A DNA stretch of 64,000 bases from JBALVT01 sp965262875 (GTDB lineage Bacteria > Pseudomonadota > Gammaproteobacteria > Pseudomonadales > Halieaceae): assembly GCA_965262875.1 (NCBI GenBank), contig OZ253569.1, forward strand, positions 558,001-622,000. Direction: 5' to 3'. The notes beneath the pieces were generated by a model. The model did not search any database. It saw nothing but the letters and a program-made list of their open reading frames with translations, and had not been told where the DNA came from. The position numbers were made by a program, and so were the translations under genes. The first letter of the stretch is position 1. Each line of letters opens with the position of its first letter. This document shows positions 34,752 to 44,661 of this stretch, piece after piece.

Positions 34752-35894
34752 ATGGATGTAGCAATTGTTGGAATTGGTATTCACCCTTTTGGTAGAACAC
34801 CTTCAAAAACAGGTCTACAACAGGGCGCCCACGCCGCAAGATTGGCACTCAAGGACGCCGACATAGCGTGGAAGGACATTCAGTTTGCGTTCGGCGGCAG
34901 CCACAGCTCGGGAACCGCAGACTCCCTTGTGAGTGAGTTGGGGCTGACTGGACTGCCTTTTATCAATGTCGCAAATGGTTGCGCGACTGGCGGCAGTTCT
35001 CTTATTAGTGCCTACAGCGCGATCAAGTCGGGTCAGCATGATCTGGGCCTGGTTGCCGGATTTGATAAACACGCTCGCGGTGCCTTTAATGCCGACCCGA
35101 AAGATATGGGTCTTGGAGACTGGTACGGGGAAGCTGGTTTGATGCTCACCACGCAGTTTTTTGCGATGAAAATTCAAAAGTATATGCACGATTATGGTAT
35201 CTCGGAAAATACCTTGGCCAAGGTGTCCGAAAAGGCGTTTATCAATGGCTCACTCAACCCCAATGCCTGGCGAAGAGAACCTGTTGGTGTAGAGGAAATC
35301 GCCAATTCCATGATGGTTAATAACCCGCTTACCAAGTACATGTTTTGCTCTCCCTCTGAAGGCGGCGTGGCCCTGGTCCTGTGTCGTGCGGATCATGCCA
35401 AGCGTTACACCAAGACACCTGTGTACTTAAAGTCAGCGGTGATGAAATCTCGCCGCTTCGGTTCATTTGAAGTGTTCGCTCCGAGCCAGGCGTTGGAGCA
35501 AGTGGCCGGCCCGACAGTGGATGCATCGAAGGCAGCATTTGACATGGCGGGTGTTGGGCCAAAGGACATGGATGTTATGCAGCTGCAGGATACTGAGTCT
35601 GGCGCAGAAATTATGCACATGTCAGAGAATGGCTTTTGCGAAGATGGTGAGCAGGAACATTTGATTCAATCCGGAGCGACCCATATTAATGGATCCATGC
35701 CGGTTAACACCGATGGCGGTTGCCTGGCTAACGGTGAACCCATTGGCGCTTCAGGGCTTCGACAAGTCTATGAAAATGTTCTGCAGCTGCGCGGAGACGC
35801 GGGTGAGCACCAGGTTCCAGGCGACCCCAAGTTGGGCTATACACATGTATACGGTGCGCCTGGTATTAGTGCGGTAACGATTTTAGAGCGCTAG
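34752..35894 (+). CDS. Thiolase-like (SCP-x/Ltp-type) protein
   Basis: A 380-residue thiolase-fold protein with start DVAIVGIGIHPFGRTPSKTG. The nucleophile-region reads INVANGCATGGSSL (Cys present). The usual GHP-x-GATG histidine motif near the C-terminus is NTDGGCLANGEPIGASG, so His is Glu. That departure, together with the DUF35 partner, favours a retro-aldolase or other lyase rather than a standard thiolase, but a thiolase cannot be excluded. Followed by the second Rieske gene 34 bp on. Confidence 0.85.
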   Translation: MDVAIVGIGIHPFGRTPSKTGLQQGAHAARLALKDADIAWKDIQFAFGGSHSSGTADSLVSELGLTGLPFINVANGCATGGSSLISAYSAIKSGQHDLGLVAGFDKHARGAFNADPKDMGLGDWYGEAGLMLTTQFFAMKIQKYMHDYGISENTLAKVSEKAFINGSLNPNAWRREPVGVEEIANSMMVNNPLTKYMFCSPSEGGVALVLCRADHAKRYTKTPVYLKSAVMKSRRFGSFEVFAPSQALEQVAGPTVDASKAAFDMAGVGPKDMDVMQLQDTESGAEIMHMSENGFCEDGEQEHLIQSGATHINGSMPVNTDGGCLANGEPIGASGLRQVYENVLQLRGDAGEHQVPGDPKLGYTHVYGAPGISAVTILER

Positions 35895-35928
35895 CTATCG
35901 GCCTCGCCGCCTTGTAGGGACAAAAATA

Positions 35929-37305
35929 ATGAAAGAAGTGACAGCCGATCAAATTGCCCCGCGCTCTAGTGGTGAATCTTACCAGCAGATGCTGGATAAA
36001 GAGACCAACGAGGTGCCGGCCTCCCTACGTGAAAGCACCAATACTTATTTGGGGTCTGATCGGCTTTCGGTAGGTCGTTACCTCACTCGGGAATTTCACG
36101 ATCTCGAAGTGAAAAAAATGTGGAGCCGCACCTGGCAGGCTGTGTGTCGTGAATCAGAAATTGCCAACCATGGTGATTACTTTGTTTACGATATCGCCAA
36201 GTACTCAATCGTGGTGACGCGGACTGATAAAGACCAGCTCAAAGCGTATCGAAACGCCTGTTTGCACCGCGGTCGTCAGCTGCGGCAGAACTCCGGCACG
36301 GCCAGAGAATTTAAATGCCCATTCCACGGCTTTCGATGGAATCTCGACGGAGAGTTTCAGGGGGCACCTTGCCAATGGGATTTCCCTCACATAGTGGAGG
36401 AAGAGTTTTCTCTCCCTCAGGCGCAGGTCGATACCTGGGGTGGCTGGGTATTTATCAATATGGATTTGGAGGCGGAAAGTCTGCAAAGCTATATGGGAAT
36501 TCTTCCCGAGCATTTTTTGCGCTGGGAACCGGAGAAGACCTACAAGGTCATGCACGTTGAGAAAGTGATTGAGTGCAATTGGAAGGTGGGCTGGGAAGCG
36601 TTTATCGAATCCTATCACACCATACAAACCCATCCTCAAATACTGCCATATCTAGCCGACTCCAATTCCCAGTATGATTGCTGGGGCGACAATGTCAGCC
36701 GGACTATTTCGCCTATGGGGGTGGTTAGCCCGCACCTGGAAGACGTGCCCGCCAGTAAAACCGTCACCGATTGGTTCCAGCACAAAGGCGCGCTGTCTGA
36801 CGGAGAAAAGATTGAAGTACCTGAGGGAATGTCTGCCAGGGCTTGGTTGGCAGAACATTTTTTCAAACAGTACTCCGAGGATTACCAGACCGACCTGGCC
36901 AGCTACAGTACGCACAGTGAAATTATGGATTCGATTCTCTACTCACTATTTCCCAATCTGGCTCCCTGGGCAGGCTTCCATCCCAACCTGACCTACCGCT
37001 TTAAACCCTATGGCGACGATCACCAGATGTGCACAATGGAAATTATGGTGTTGTCCCGCTACCCGGAAGATGACAAACGTCCTGCAGACTGCGCAGTGCA
37101 CAAATTGGACAAGGATCAGCTATTTTCCGAGGCGCCTGGTCTTGAGGGCGGCTTGGGTCGTGTTTTCGATCAAGACTTCAGCAATTTGAAGATGGTGCAG
37201 AAAGGTTTGAGGAATTTAGCTTCGGGTGAAATCGTGTTGGCTAACTACCAGGAGATTCGTATCAGGCACTTCCATCAAACGCTTGATAAGTACATATACT
37301 CATAA
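35929..37305 (+). CDS. Rieske non-heme iron oxygenase, alpha subunit (second copy)
   Basis: A 458-residue paralogue of the protein at 5001-6386. Rieske ligands C111-x-H113 and C130-x2-H133 (NACLHRGRQL, KCPFHGFRW); iron site NWKVGWEAFIESYHTIQTH with His230 and His235. It would hydroxylate a ring in the same pathway or a related compound. In an operon with DUF35, thiolase-like protein, SDR and MDR. No reductase, ferredoxin or beta-subunit gene is present in the window. Confidence 0.93.
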   Translation: MKEVTADQIAPRSSGESYQQMLDKETNEVPASLRESTNTYLGSDRLSVGRYLTREFHDLEVKKMWSRTWQAVCRESEIANHGDYFVYDIAKYSIVVTRTDKDQLKAYRNACLHRGRQLRQNSGTAREFKCPFHGFRWNLDGEFQGAPCQWDFPHIVEEEFSLPQAQVDTWGGWVFINMDLEAESLQSYMGILPEHFLRWEPEKTYKVMHVEKVIECNWKVGWEAFIESYHTIQTHPQILPYLADSNSQYDCWGDNVSRTISPMGVVSPHLEDVPASKTVTDWFQHKGALSDGEKIEVPEGMSARAWLAEHFFKQYSEDYQTDLASYSTHSEIMDSILYSLFPNLAPWAGFHPNLTYRFKPYGDDHQMCTMEIMVLSRYPEDDKRPADCAVHKLDKDQLFSEAPGLEGGLGRVFDQDFSNLKMVQKGLRNLASGEIVLANYQEIRIRHFHQTLDKYIYS

Positions 37306-37325
37306 GATAGGGCGGGAAGATAAAA

Positions 37326-38102
37326 ATGAACGATGTTTTAAAGCCTTTCTTACTGGACGGTAAAGTCGCACTGGTCACTGGTGCGTCTAGTGGATTTGGT
37401 GAACATTTCGCCTCAGTGCTTGCGCAGGCTGGAGCTAAAGTCGTTTTAGCAGCTAGGCGTACATCGCGAATAGAAGCCGCTTGCGACAGTATCCGTCAGG
37501 CGGGTGGAGAAGCGATTGCTGTAACGATGGATGTTACCGATAGCGCCAGCGTCAAGAATGCGTTTGATGAGGCTGAAAAAGCCTTTGGCCTGGTGAGTAT
37601 CGTTATCAACAATGCGGGAATCACTATTCCGAAACCGCTGTTGGATTTGGCCGATGATGATTGGCTTCAAGTGATCGATACCAATCTCAATGGTGTGATG
37701 TACGTGACGCGAGAAGCAGGGCACCGCCTGGTTGCCGCGAAAGCCGGCGGCAGCATTATTAACATAGCGTCCATACTGGCCGAGCGCGTGCAAAAGTCAC
37801 TGACCAACTACGCCGCCTCCAAGGCAGCTGTCGTTCAGTTTACCAAGGCCACTGCGCTTGAGTTTGCGCGCTACGACATACGGGTAAATGCTTTGTGTCC
37901 CGGCTATTTCAGCACTGAACTGAACGGTGAGTGGTTTAAAACCGCGGAGGGTCAGGCGCTGATTCAGCGTATCCCGCAGCGGCGAACAGGTTCATTGCAT
38001 GAACTTAATGGTCCACTGCTGCTTTTGGCATCGGAGGCGGGTTCACTGATGACCGGCTCCACCATTACGATCGACGGCGGCCACGTACTCTCTGACCTAT
38101 AG
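37326..38102 (+). CDS. Short-chain dehydrogenase/reductase
   Basis: A 258-residue classical SDR: ALVTGASSGFGEHFASVLAQ cofactor loop, IVINNAGITIPKPL, catalytic IINIASILAE and TNYAASKAAVV, then VNALCPGYFSTEL. C-terminal MTGSTITIDGGHVLSDL is typical. 20 bp after the Rieske gene. Confidence 0.93.
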   Translation: MNDVLKPFLLDGKVALVTGASSGFGEHFASVLAQAGAKVVLAARRTSRIEAACDSIRQAGGEAIAVTMDVTDSASVKNAFDEAEKAFGLVSIVINNAGITIPKPLLDLADDDWLQVIDTNLNGVMYVTREAGHRLVAAKAGGSIINIASILAERVQKSLTNYAASKAAVVQFTKATALEFARYDIRVNALCPGYFSTELNGEWFKTAEGQALIQRIPQRRTGSLHELNGPLLLLASEAGSLMTGSTITIDGGHVLSDL

Positions 38103-38165
38103 GCATACAAGTGCACAAAGAGCGCGCCACAAATACAATGTTGAAATGACTTAAGGAATTAGCAG

Positions 38166-39170
38166 ATGAGCTCGATGAACAGACAGTTTTTACTCAATGC
38201 ACGGCCGGTGGGTGAGGTGAAAGAAACAGACCTTCTGTATGCCGAGACAGCGATGCCAACTCTCGGTGAAAATCAGGCCTTGTTTCAAGTTGAATATATT
38301 GCCGTGGAGCCAGCGATGCGCGGCTGGATGGAAGATCGCGCGAGCTATATGGCACCCTTGCAAATCGGAGATCTAATGCGGGCATCCGGAGTTGCCTCCG
38401 TCGTTGAATCGAACAACTCGGACTACCGGGTAGGTACGAGGGTGAGCGGAATGTTCGGCATGCAAGAATTTGTGGTCACCGATGGCAAGAGCTTTCCCCT
38501 GACGCCTGTGGAGCCGGATATTGATTCTCCCACTCACTTGAGTGTGCTCGGGCTAACAGGCATGACCGCCTATTGCGGCATGAAAGCCATTGGTAAGCCC
38601 AAAGCCGGTGATACGGTTTTCGTCTCTGGCGCCGCTGGAGCGACGGGCTCTACCGCGAGTCAGTTGGCCAAGTTGGCCGGATGTCGAGTGATTGGAACTG
38701 CGGGTTCAGCGCAGAAGTGTGAATGGTTGATTGGTGAGCTGGGCCTTGATGGGGCCATAAATTACAAGACGGAGGATGTCGCCGCCAAAGTACGCGAGCT
38801 GTGCCCGACGGGACTAAACGTATTCTGGGACAACGTGGGCGGAGAAATTCTCGATATCGCGCTGAACAATCTGGCCAAGCAAGCCAGGATAGTATTGTGT
38901 GGGGGTATTTCGCGCTACAACGCAACAGGTCCTCTCGCCGGCCCTGCCAATTACTTTAATCTTATTTATCGCAACGCCTCGATGACCGGTTTTGTGCTCT
39001 CGGATTTTTCCGATCTATTTCCCGAGGCTGTGCAAACGCTGAGCGCATATCTACGGGATGGACGCATGAAACATGCTGAGGATATTCTCGAGGGTTTTGA
39101 GAAAACACCCGAGGCAATTATTCGTCTATTCCGCGGAGATAATACGGGTAAACAAATGGTCAAAGTGTAG
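38166..39170 (+). CDS. NADP-dependent medium-chain oxidoreductase (curcumin reductase-like)
   Basis: A 334-residue zinc-free MDR. Start MSSMNRQFLLNARPVGE, then AMRGWMEDRASYMAP, the nucleotide fold FVSGAAGATGSTASQLAKLAG and DNVGGEILDIALNNL. Ends in FRGDNTGKQMVKV. Such enzymes reduce a conjugated double bond or carbonyl. Operon with SDR and Rieske upstream. Confidence 0.9.
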   Translation: MSSMNRQFLLNARPVGEVKETDLLYAETAMPTLGENQALFQVEYIAVEPAMRGWMEDRASYMAPLQIGDLMRASGVASVVESNNSDYRVGTRVSGMFGMQEFVVTDGKSFPLTPVEPDIDSPTHLSVLGLTGMTAYCGMKAIGKPKAGDTVFVSGAAGATGSTASQLAKLAGCRVIGTAGSAQKCEWLIGELGLDGAINYKTEDVAAKVRELCPTGLNVFWDNVGGEILDIALNNLAKQARIVLCGGISRYNATGPLAGPANYFNLIYRNASMTGFVLSDFSDLFPEAVQTLSAYLRDGRMKHAEDILEGFEKTPEAIIRLFRGDNTGKQMVKV

Positions 39171-39208
39171 TTGGCCGACGAAGAGAATGTTACACGCCAC
39201 TGGGGAGT

Positions 39209-40284
39209 ATGGACTTGAACAAGCGTATTGAAAGAAGAACGTTTATTAAGTACTCGGGCCTGGGTCTTGTGGGAGCCGCGGCATCATCCGGGCTGACTGC
39301 ATGCTCAGACAATTACGACACCGCTGAAAACCCAGAGTTTTGGCGGGAGGGAAATTACCCGCCGGTTTCAAAAGAGGTTCAGGAATCTGATTTACAGGTT
39401 GAAGGCAATATTCCTCCTGAGCTGAGTGGTTTGTATGTGCGCAACGGCCCCAACTCCTGGCAGGGCGGGAGCGATCACTTCTTTATGGGTGATGGCATGT
39501 TGCACGGCCTTCGTTTTGAAAAGGGCGCTGCGAGTTGGTATCGCAATCGCTTTGTACAAACACCCATGCTCTATGAAGAATCTGGTGCGTTGTTGGAGCC
39601 ACCCGCTCTGGATTCCAATCAAAGTAATGTTTCACTCATCCATCACGGTGGGAAGCTGTTATCACTGGGTGAGGCGGGATGGGGTTATGAAATAAATCCC
39701 CATGATCTGTCTACGGTAGGTGTGGAGAGTTATCAGGGCAAACTGGAAACGGCGATGAACTTGTGTTGGATGCTGCGCGCTACGATTCTCTGTGGGTTAA
39801 GGGCTCCGGTGATTTCAATCATCCGGCGTATCTCAGCCGCTTTACGATGAATAGGAAGACAGGTGCCTCCTCTGTCACCCGTGTCCATGAGCAGGCGATG
39901 GAGTTCCCACAGATCAATCGAGCTCAATGGGGGCGCGACTACCGATACAGTTACGCTCTGGCCACGGGGACTCAAGACGGACACGTCGATTACGATGGCG
40001 CACAGGGCCTCATCAAATTCGATATGCACAGCGGCGAAACCCAGCGCTTGAACCTCCCCAAGGGTGTGGCACCGGCAGAGCCGTTCTTTGTCCCTCGCGA
40101 AAACGCCAGCGCAGAAGACGACGGTTTCGTTTTAAGTTTCGTTTACGAACCCAGCACACATACCAGTGACCTATGGATCATGGCAGCCGACAATGTAGCA
40201 GCCGGAGCACTCGCCAAGGTGAAGCTCCCTGTGCGCGTCCCGGTAGGCTTCCACGGTGTGTGGGTGCCGGAACAATATTTGTAA
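39209..40284 (+). pseudogene. Carotenoid oxygenase family protein, internal deletion
   Basis: First frame: a twin-arginine-like signal with lipobox (RRTFIKYSGLGLVGAAASSG then LTAC), followed by the start of a carotenoid-cleavage-type propeller (IPPELSGLYVRNGPNSWQGG, YQGKLETAM). The frame is lost near 39758. A second frame (39760-40284) resumes with VLDAARYDSLWVKGSGDFNH and ends FHGVWVPEQYL. Between them a normal family member has about 120 residues with the iron-binding His ligands of blades 2-4. The deletion is also frameshifting. The gene cannot encode an active enzyme. Confidence 0.8.
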
Positions 40285-40311
40285 GAGATAGGACAAATCA
40301 GGAGGAGCGGA

Positions 40312-41142
40312 ATGGCTAAGCTAAATCGGAAAACAACGGCAGAGCAGGCCAGTCAGGGTGTTGATCTGACGGGTAAGCATGCCCTGGTCACGGGTGCTAA
40401 TACCGGCCTGGGAAAGGAGACCGCCAGGGTATTGGCGCTGCGGGGAGCCAGCGTCACAATGGCCTGTCGCGACCTGGAGAAAGCAGAGGCGGCGAAGTCT
40501 GAGATTGTTGCCGGGGGTGGGGGCAAGATATCTGAAGACCAACTGGACATTCTGAAACTGGATATGAACTCACTGGCAACGGTTCGCGATTCGGCAATGA
40601 GCTTTGTCGGCCAGAACAGGCCTCTGCACCTTCTAATTAATAACGCGGGCATCATGATACCCATGGAGCGCCGAACCGAGGACGGTTTTGAGGCTCATTT
40701 CGGCATCAACCACCTGGCGCATTTTCTGTTTACCAACTTGCTTTCGGAACCACTGCGCGCCGCAGGTGGTGCGCGGGTAGTGATGGTGTCTTCGGCGGCT
40801 ATGATGGCTGCATCCCTCACCTCTAAATTGAAAGACCTTAACTGGCAGGAACGAAAGTTCAGCGGCATGAAGTCCTATGGCGATTCCAAACTTATGAATC
40901 TGATGTTCGCCATCGAGTTTAACCGACGCTACGCCGAGCAGGGCATTGTTGCTAACGCGCTCCATCCTGGTGTGATTGGGACTGAGCTGGCAAGAGATCA
41001 AAATGCGCTCATGATGGCAGTCGGTATACTCGCGATGCCATTTATGAAGTCTGTACCCCAGGGCGCAGCGACCAGCGTTTATGTCGCCACTGCACCCGAG
41101 TATCAGAATAAGGGGGGGGCTCTATTTCAGCAACTGCAATGA
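40312..41142 (+). CDS. Short-chain dehydrogenase (retinol dehydrogenase-like)
   Basis: A 276-residue SDR of the retinol dehydrogenase-like type: GKHALVTGANTGLGKETARV, LLINNAGIMIPMERR, VVMVSSAAMMAA and KSYGDSKLMNLM (Tyr/Lys). Typical LHPGVIGTEL follows. 27 bp after the broken carotenoid oxygenase gene, so they may have formed one operon for cleavage and reduction of the product aldehyde. Confidence 0.9.
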   Translation: MAKLNRKTTAEQASQGVDLTGKHALVTGANTGLGKETARVLALRGASVTMACRDLEKAEAAKSEIVAGGGGKISEDQLDILKLDMNSLATVRDSAMSFVGQNRPLHLLINNAGIMIPMERRTEDGFEAHFGINHLAHFLFTNLLSEPLRAAGGARVVMVSSAAMMAASLTSKLKDLNWQERKFSGMKSYGDSKLMNLMFAIEFNRRYAEQGIVANALHPGVIGTELARDQNALMMAVGILAMPFMKSVPQGAATSVYVATAPEYQNKGGALFQQLQ

Positions 41143-41307
41143 GATCAGGGCACAGCACAAGCTCGCGCGCAATGATAACGCCTGTTCGGATTTGTGGCGT
41201 ATTAGCGAGTCTTTGACTGAATACGAAAGTTAGGCGGTAGGCCTATTTGTAGCACTGTTTTTTAGTTGTATCTCACACTTAAACTTGGATTCGGGAATTA
41301 GAAGATT

Positions 41308-42069
41308 ATGGGAAATTTGACAGGTAAAACCGCGGTAGTGGTTGGCGCTTCTGGTACGAGCAATTTTGGCACCGCAATTGCCAGAGCCCTGGCCGCAGAG
41401 GGAGCTAGTGTTGTTGTATCAGCGCGCCGTGCAGAGCCCTTGAATGCTTTGGCAGAAGAAATCGGTGGCTTGGCCGCCGCTTGCGATATGACCGACGAGG
41501 CTCAAATAGAGAGTTTGTTCGCCAGCGCCAGAGCGCAATATGGCGGCGTCGACATTGCAGTCAATTCGGCGGGGGTGCATCACGCGGGAATGATCGCAGA
41601 ACTCACCGCTGAGTCGATGCGTCCCACCCTGGAAGTGAGCGTGATCGGTGCAATGCTATTCTTCAAGCACGCGGCTGCTGCTATGGACAATGGTGGCTCG
41701 GTGATTACGGTGTCGTCTTTGACCGCTCGACTCCCTGGGCCCGGTTTGGCGACCTATGCCAGTGCGCGCGCCGGCATGGACTACGCGATTAAAATTGCCG
41801 CTGTTGAGTACGCCGAAAGGAAAATACGATTTAATTCGATTGCAGCGGGTCTGATTCAGACCGACATGACCGAAGGCTTTTTCGGAATGGACCCCATTAT
41901 TCAGGCGCATATTGATGCGACTCCCGCGGGTCGTATGGGCACAGTTGCAGACATGGCCCAAGCCGCGCTGTTCCTGGCCGACTGTGAGCGCTCGGGTTTT
42001 GTGAACGGGCAATTGCTCGATCTGTCCGGCGGTCAGCACATGGGGCAGCTGCCAAAATTCGATCTTTAG
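41308..42069 (+). CDS. SDR with Arg in place of the catalytic Lys
   Basis: A 253-residue SDR. Cofactor loop GASGTSNFGTAIARAL (a longer variant), VNSAGVHHA, Ser in ITVSSLTARL and TYASARAGMDYA where K of YxxxK is R. Downstream FNSIAAGLIQTDMTE and DLSGGQHMGQLP are regular. Activity may be altered. Single gene with a ribosome site before ATG 41308; upstream 41143-41307 has no gene. Confidence 0.88.
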   Translation: MGNLTGKTAVVVGASGTSNFGTAIARALAAEGASVVVSARRAEPLNALAEEIGGLAAACDMTDEAQIESLFASARAQYGGVDIAVNSAGVHHAGMIAELTAESMRPTLEVSVIGAMLFFKHAAAAMDNGGSVITVSSLTARLPGPGLATYASARAGMDYAIKIAAVEYAERKIRFNSIAAGLIQTDMTEGFFGMDPIIQAHIDATPAGRMGTVADMAQAALFLADCERSGFVNGQLLDLSGGQHMGQLPKFDL

Positions 42070-42126
42070 CATCATATACTTACCTAATTACCACTATAGA
42101 TAAGCCCTGCTATACTGTATACAATC

Positions 42127-43219
42127 AAGGGGTATCCATTTAGCTCCAGTCAGGGCAAAATACCTGGATGGATATACAGATCTTACCGCCAGTTGCCGGA
42201 AAAGACTACCCCCAAAATTGGAACGAATTTCTCGATTGTTTTTCCACTGAAGAAGCTTGCCTTGCTTTCCTTGAGCGATTACGTTGGCCTGACGGTTATG
42301 TATGCCCGCGTTGCGACTGGAGTGGAGAAGCCTATCGCGCCAGCCGTACCCGTTTGATGTGTCGGGCCTGCCAGCACCAAAACCCGGTGACCGCAGGCAC
42401 CATCTTTGACAAGACCCGAACGCCATTACGCGTCTGGCTTGCTGCGGCCTGGTATCTGACTAATCAGAAACAAGGAGTGAGCGCCTCAGGCTTACAGAGA
42501 GTGCCGGGCCTGGGCAGTTATCAGACCGCCTGGACTATGCTGCATCGATTTCGTCGCGCCATGATTCGCCCAGGTCGCGAAAGGCTCAAGGGGCTTGTTG
42601 AAGTAGATGAGACCTACTTGTCCATTACAGACAGACAAAACCCTATTTCAGCCAAAGGGCGCAAAAACAGCACAAACAAGGTTCTGGTAGCTGTGGCAGT
42701 AGAGATACTGCAACCCAAGGGGTTCGGCCGTATCCGCCTCCGCCGTATACCCAAAGACTCCGCACCCCACGTAATTCCATTCGTACAGGAGGTCGTTGAG
42801 GCTGGGGTGCGGGTACACACAGACGGCTCGGCAGCCTACCGATCATTAACTGATTTGGGTTATGTGCATCAACGCATCGTTATGCCGGGTTCCGGTGTGC
42901 CCGCCCATGTATCAATTCCAGGGGTGCATCGAGTGGCTGCGCTCGTGCAGCGCTGGATTTTGGGTACACACCACGGCTCGATACAACCCGGGCATCTGGA
43001 TGCCTACCTGGACGAATTTGTGTTCCGCTTCAATCGCCGCACATCGAAATCTCGCGGCATGTTGTTCTATCGACTTCGACAACAGGCTGTCGTGACAGCA
43101 CCGGTGACCTACCAGGATTTAGCGAAAAAACTTGAATGTTTCGGTGGCAGTACCAGAATAGATTATATACTGGATATTTGTACAGTATTCGGGTTGCTGG
43201 AGCTAAATAGATACCCCTT
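42127..43219 (+). mobile_element. IS1595-family element
   Basis: Terminal repeats read AAGGGGTATCCATTTAGCTC(CAG) at 42127-42149 and complement at 43197-43219, with one mismatch (C/T). Flanked by ATACAATC (42119-42126) and ATATAATC (43220-43227), an 8-bp duplication with one change, as expected for this family. Confidence 0.88.
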
Positions 43220-43238
43220 ATATAATCACAGTATTTAG
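42168..43238 (+). CDS. IS1595-family transposase (zinc-ribbon type)
   Basis: A 356-residue transposase. N-terminal zinc ribbon: CPRCDWSGEAYRASRTRLMC-x2-C; IS1595 core: LKGLVEVDETYLSI (first Asp), RVHTDGSAAYRSL (second Asp) and the downstream region LDAYLDEFVFRFNRRTS that holds the final acidic residue. The last six or so residues (YNHSI) are read from outside the terminal repeat, so the natural stop has been lost or moved by the insertion site. Frame otherwise intact. Confidence 0.88.
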   Translation: MDIQILPPVAGKDYPQNWNEFLDCFSTEEACLAFLERLRWPDGYVCPRCDWSGEAYRASRTRLMCRACQHQNPVTAGTIFDKTRTPLRVWLAAAWYLTNQKQGVSASGLQRVPGLGSYQTAWTMLHRFRRAMIRPGRERLKGLVEVDETYLSITDRQNPISAKGRKNSTNKVLVAVAVEILQPKGFGRIRLRRIPKDSAPHVIPFVQEVVEAGVRVHTDGSAAYRSLTDLGYVHQRIVMPGSGVPAHVSIPGVHRVAALVQRWILGTHHGSIQPGHLDAYLDEFVFRFNRRTSKSRGMLFYRLRQQAVVTAPVTYQDLAKKLECFGGSTRIDYILDICTVFGLLELNRYPLYNHSI

Positions 43239-43249
43239 GATTTTTCGCC

Positions 43250-44520
43250 ATGAATTCTCCCGCTGATAGCAATGAAAAACTCGGCAACGAAATCACACTG
43301 CTGGCTGGTCAAATCAATGCTGCAAGTTATCAATTACTCAAACTCATCGCACAGTTTGATGATGCCAAAGCCTGGAGTGGCGGCGGCACAGTGCGCTCCT
43401 GTGCCCACTGGCTAAACTGGAAATGCGGTATCGCCCTGGGGCCGCGCGAGAAAAGGTGCGTGTGGCCCACGCTCTGGAAGTACTACCGCGGATCGACCAG
43501 TCTTTCTCTACCGGACAAATCAGCTATTCCAAGGTCCGTGCAATGACACGCGTCGCGACGCCAGAAAATGAAAACTATCTACTGACAATTGCCCAACAGG
43601 GCACCGCCAGCCATATGGAACAGGTCGTCGGTAAATACCAGAGTGTTCAACGGAACATAGAACAGCAGGAAGAGGGGAATCGGGCCGAGGAGGATCAGCA
43701 AAAAAGCCGCGAACTCGTTTTCTACCAGGACAGCGACGATATGTGGGTTATCCATGCCAGGTTGCCCGCCGAAGAGGGGTCGCTGGTGGTAAAGGCCCTC
43801 GAAGCGGTAGCGGCACCTGTCCAGGCAGAAAAACAGGCGGTAAGAAAACAGGCACTAGAAATGGAGAGAAACGGAGACGTCTCCGCGGAGATTTTAGGCG
43901 AATCGGATGACCGCGGTTTGGAAGGCTTCCCACAGGTGCGAGCCGATGCCCTGGTGGTGATGGCCGATCATTTTCTCGCAACTCAGTGTGATTCTGGCGA
44001 CATTCAAAGCTTGAAGGGCAGCGATCGCTGCCAGATCGTACTGCACGTGGACATCAATACCCTGCGAGCACCCAATTCCGAGGCCGGGGCAGACCACAGC
44101 CTTTGTAATCTGGACAACAAGAAGTGGATATCACCGAATACGGCCAGGCGCCTGTCCTGTGATGCTTCGCTGGTAACGGTATTGGAGGACGATACTGGCA
44201 AGGTGCTTAATATTGGACGCCGAGCCCACACTGTACCTTCAGCCATCAGGCGGGCATTGAGCGTCAGGGACGAGTGTTGCCGTTTTCCTGGCTGTTGTGA
44301 AACGCGATACGTGGACGCGCATCACATAGAGCACTGGGCAGACGGTGGTGAAACCAGCCTGAATAACCTGGTGACCTTGTGCCGCTTTCATCACCGGCAA
44401 TTGCATCAGGGGAGTTACACGATCAGTGTGGAGCAGGCCGGCGCAGGAAAAGAGGAACCGCTACTGGTGTTTTTGACCTCGGCTGGAAAGCGTATTAAAA
44501 CCAGTTTCTTTCCCCGGCGG
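43250..44520 (+). pseudogene. HNH endonuclease (DUF222) gene: frameshift and IS30 insertion
   Basis: Starts at ATG 43250 (MNSPADSNEKLG) with DUF222-type N-terminal helices; near 43440 a run of four G is one base short, so the frame changes from CGIALG to AREKVRVAHALEVLP. The second frame includes a C-terminal HNH nuclease domain: RDECCRFPGCCETRYVDAHH and LVTLCRFHHRQLH. It is cut at 44520 by the IS30 end; the 3' tail is at 46731-46892. Once a complete DUF222-HNH protein of a family often linked to mobile DNA; now broken twice. Confidence 0.8.
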
Positions 44521-44661
44521 ATTCAAGTCGCTAGTGCAATCGGTGGGTTGATCCCAAACAGTACTTGGTTGGGGGTTTTAAAGTCCAGACATTTTCTTGG
44601 CCGGTTGTTAAGTTTATCAAAGATTCTCTGGACACACTCCGGCGTCATATCATCAAAGCTA

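Noticed and set aside
41230..41270. A further operator upstream of the SDR at 41308
   Set aside because: Only one half (CACTGTTTTTTAG) resembles the motif; no palindromic partner.
43250..43546. Independent 98-residue gene
   Set aside because: Its N-terminal 65 residues are the start of the DUF222-HNH protein; the rest is out of frame after a one-base loss in a G run.
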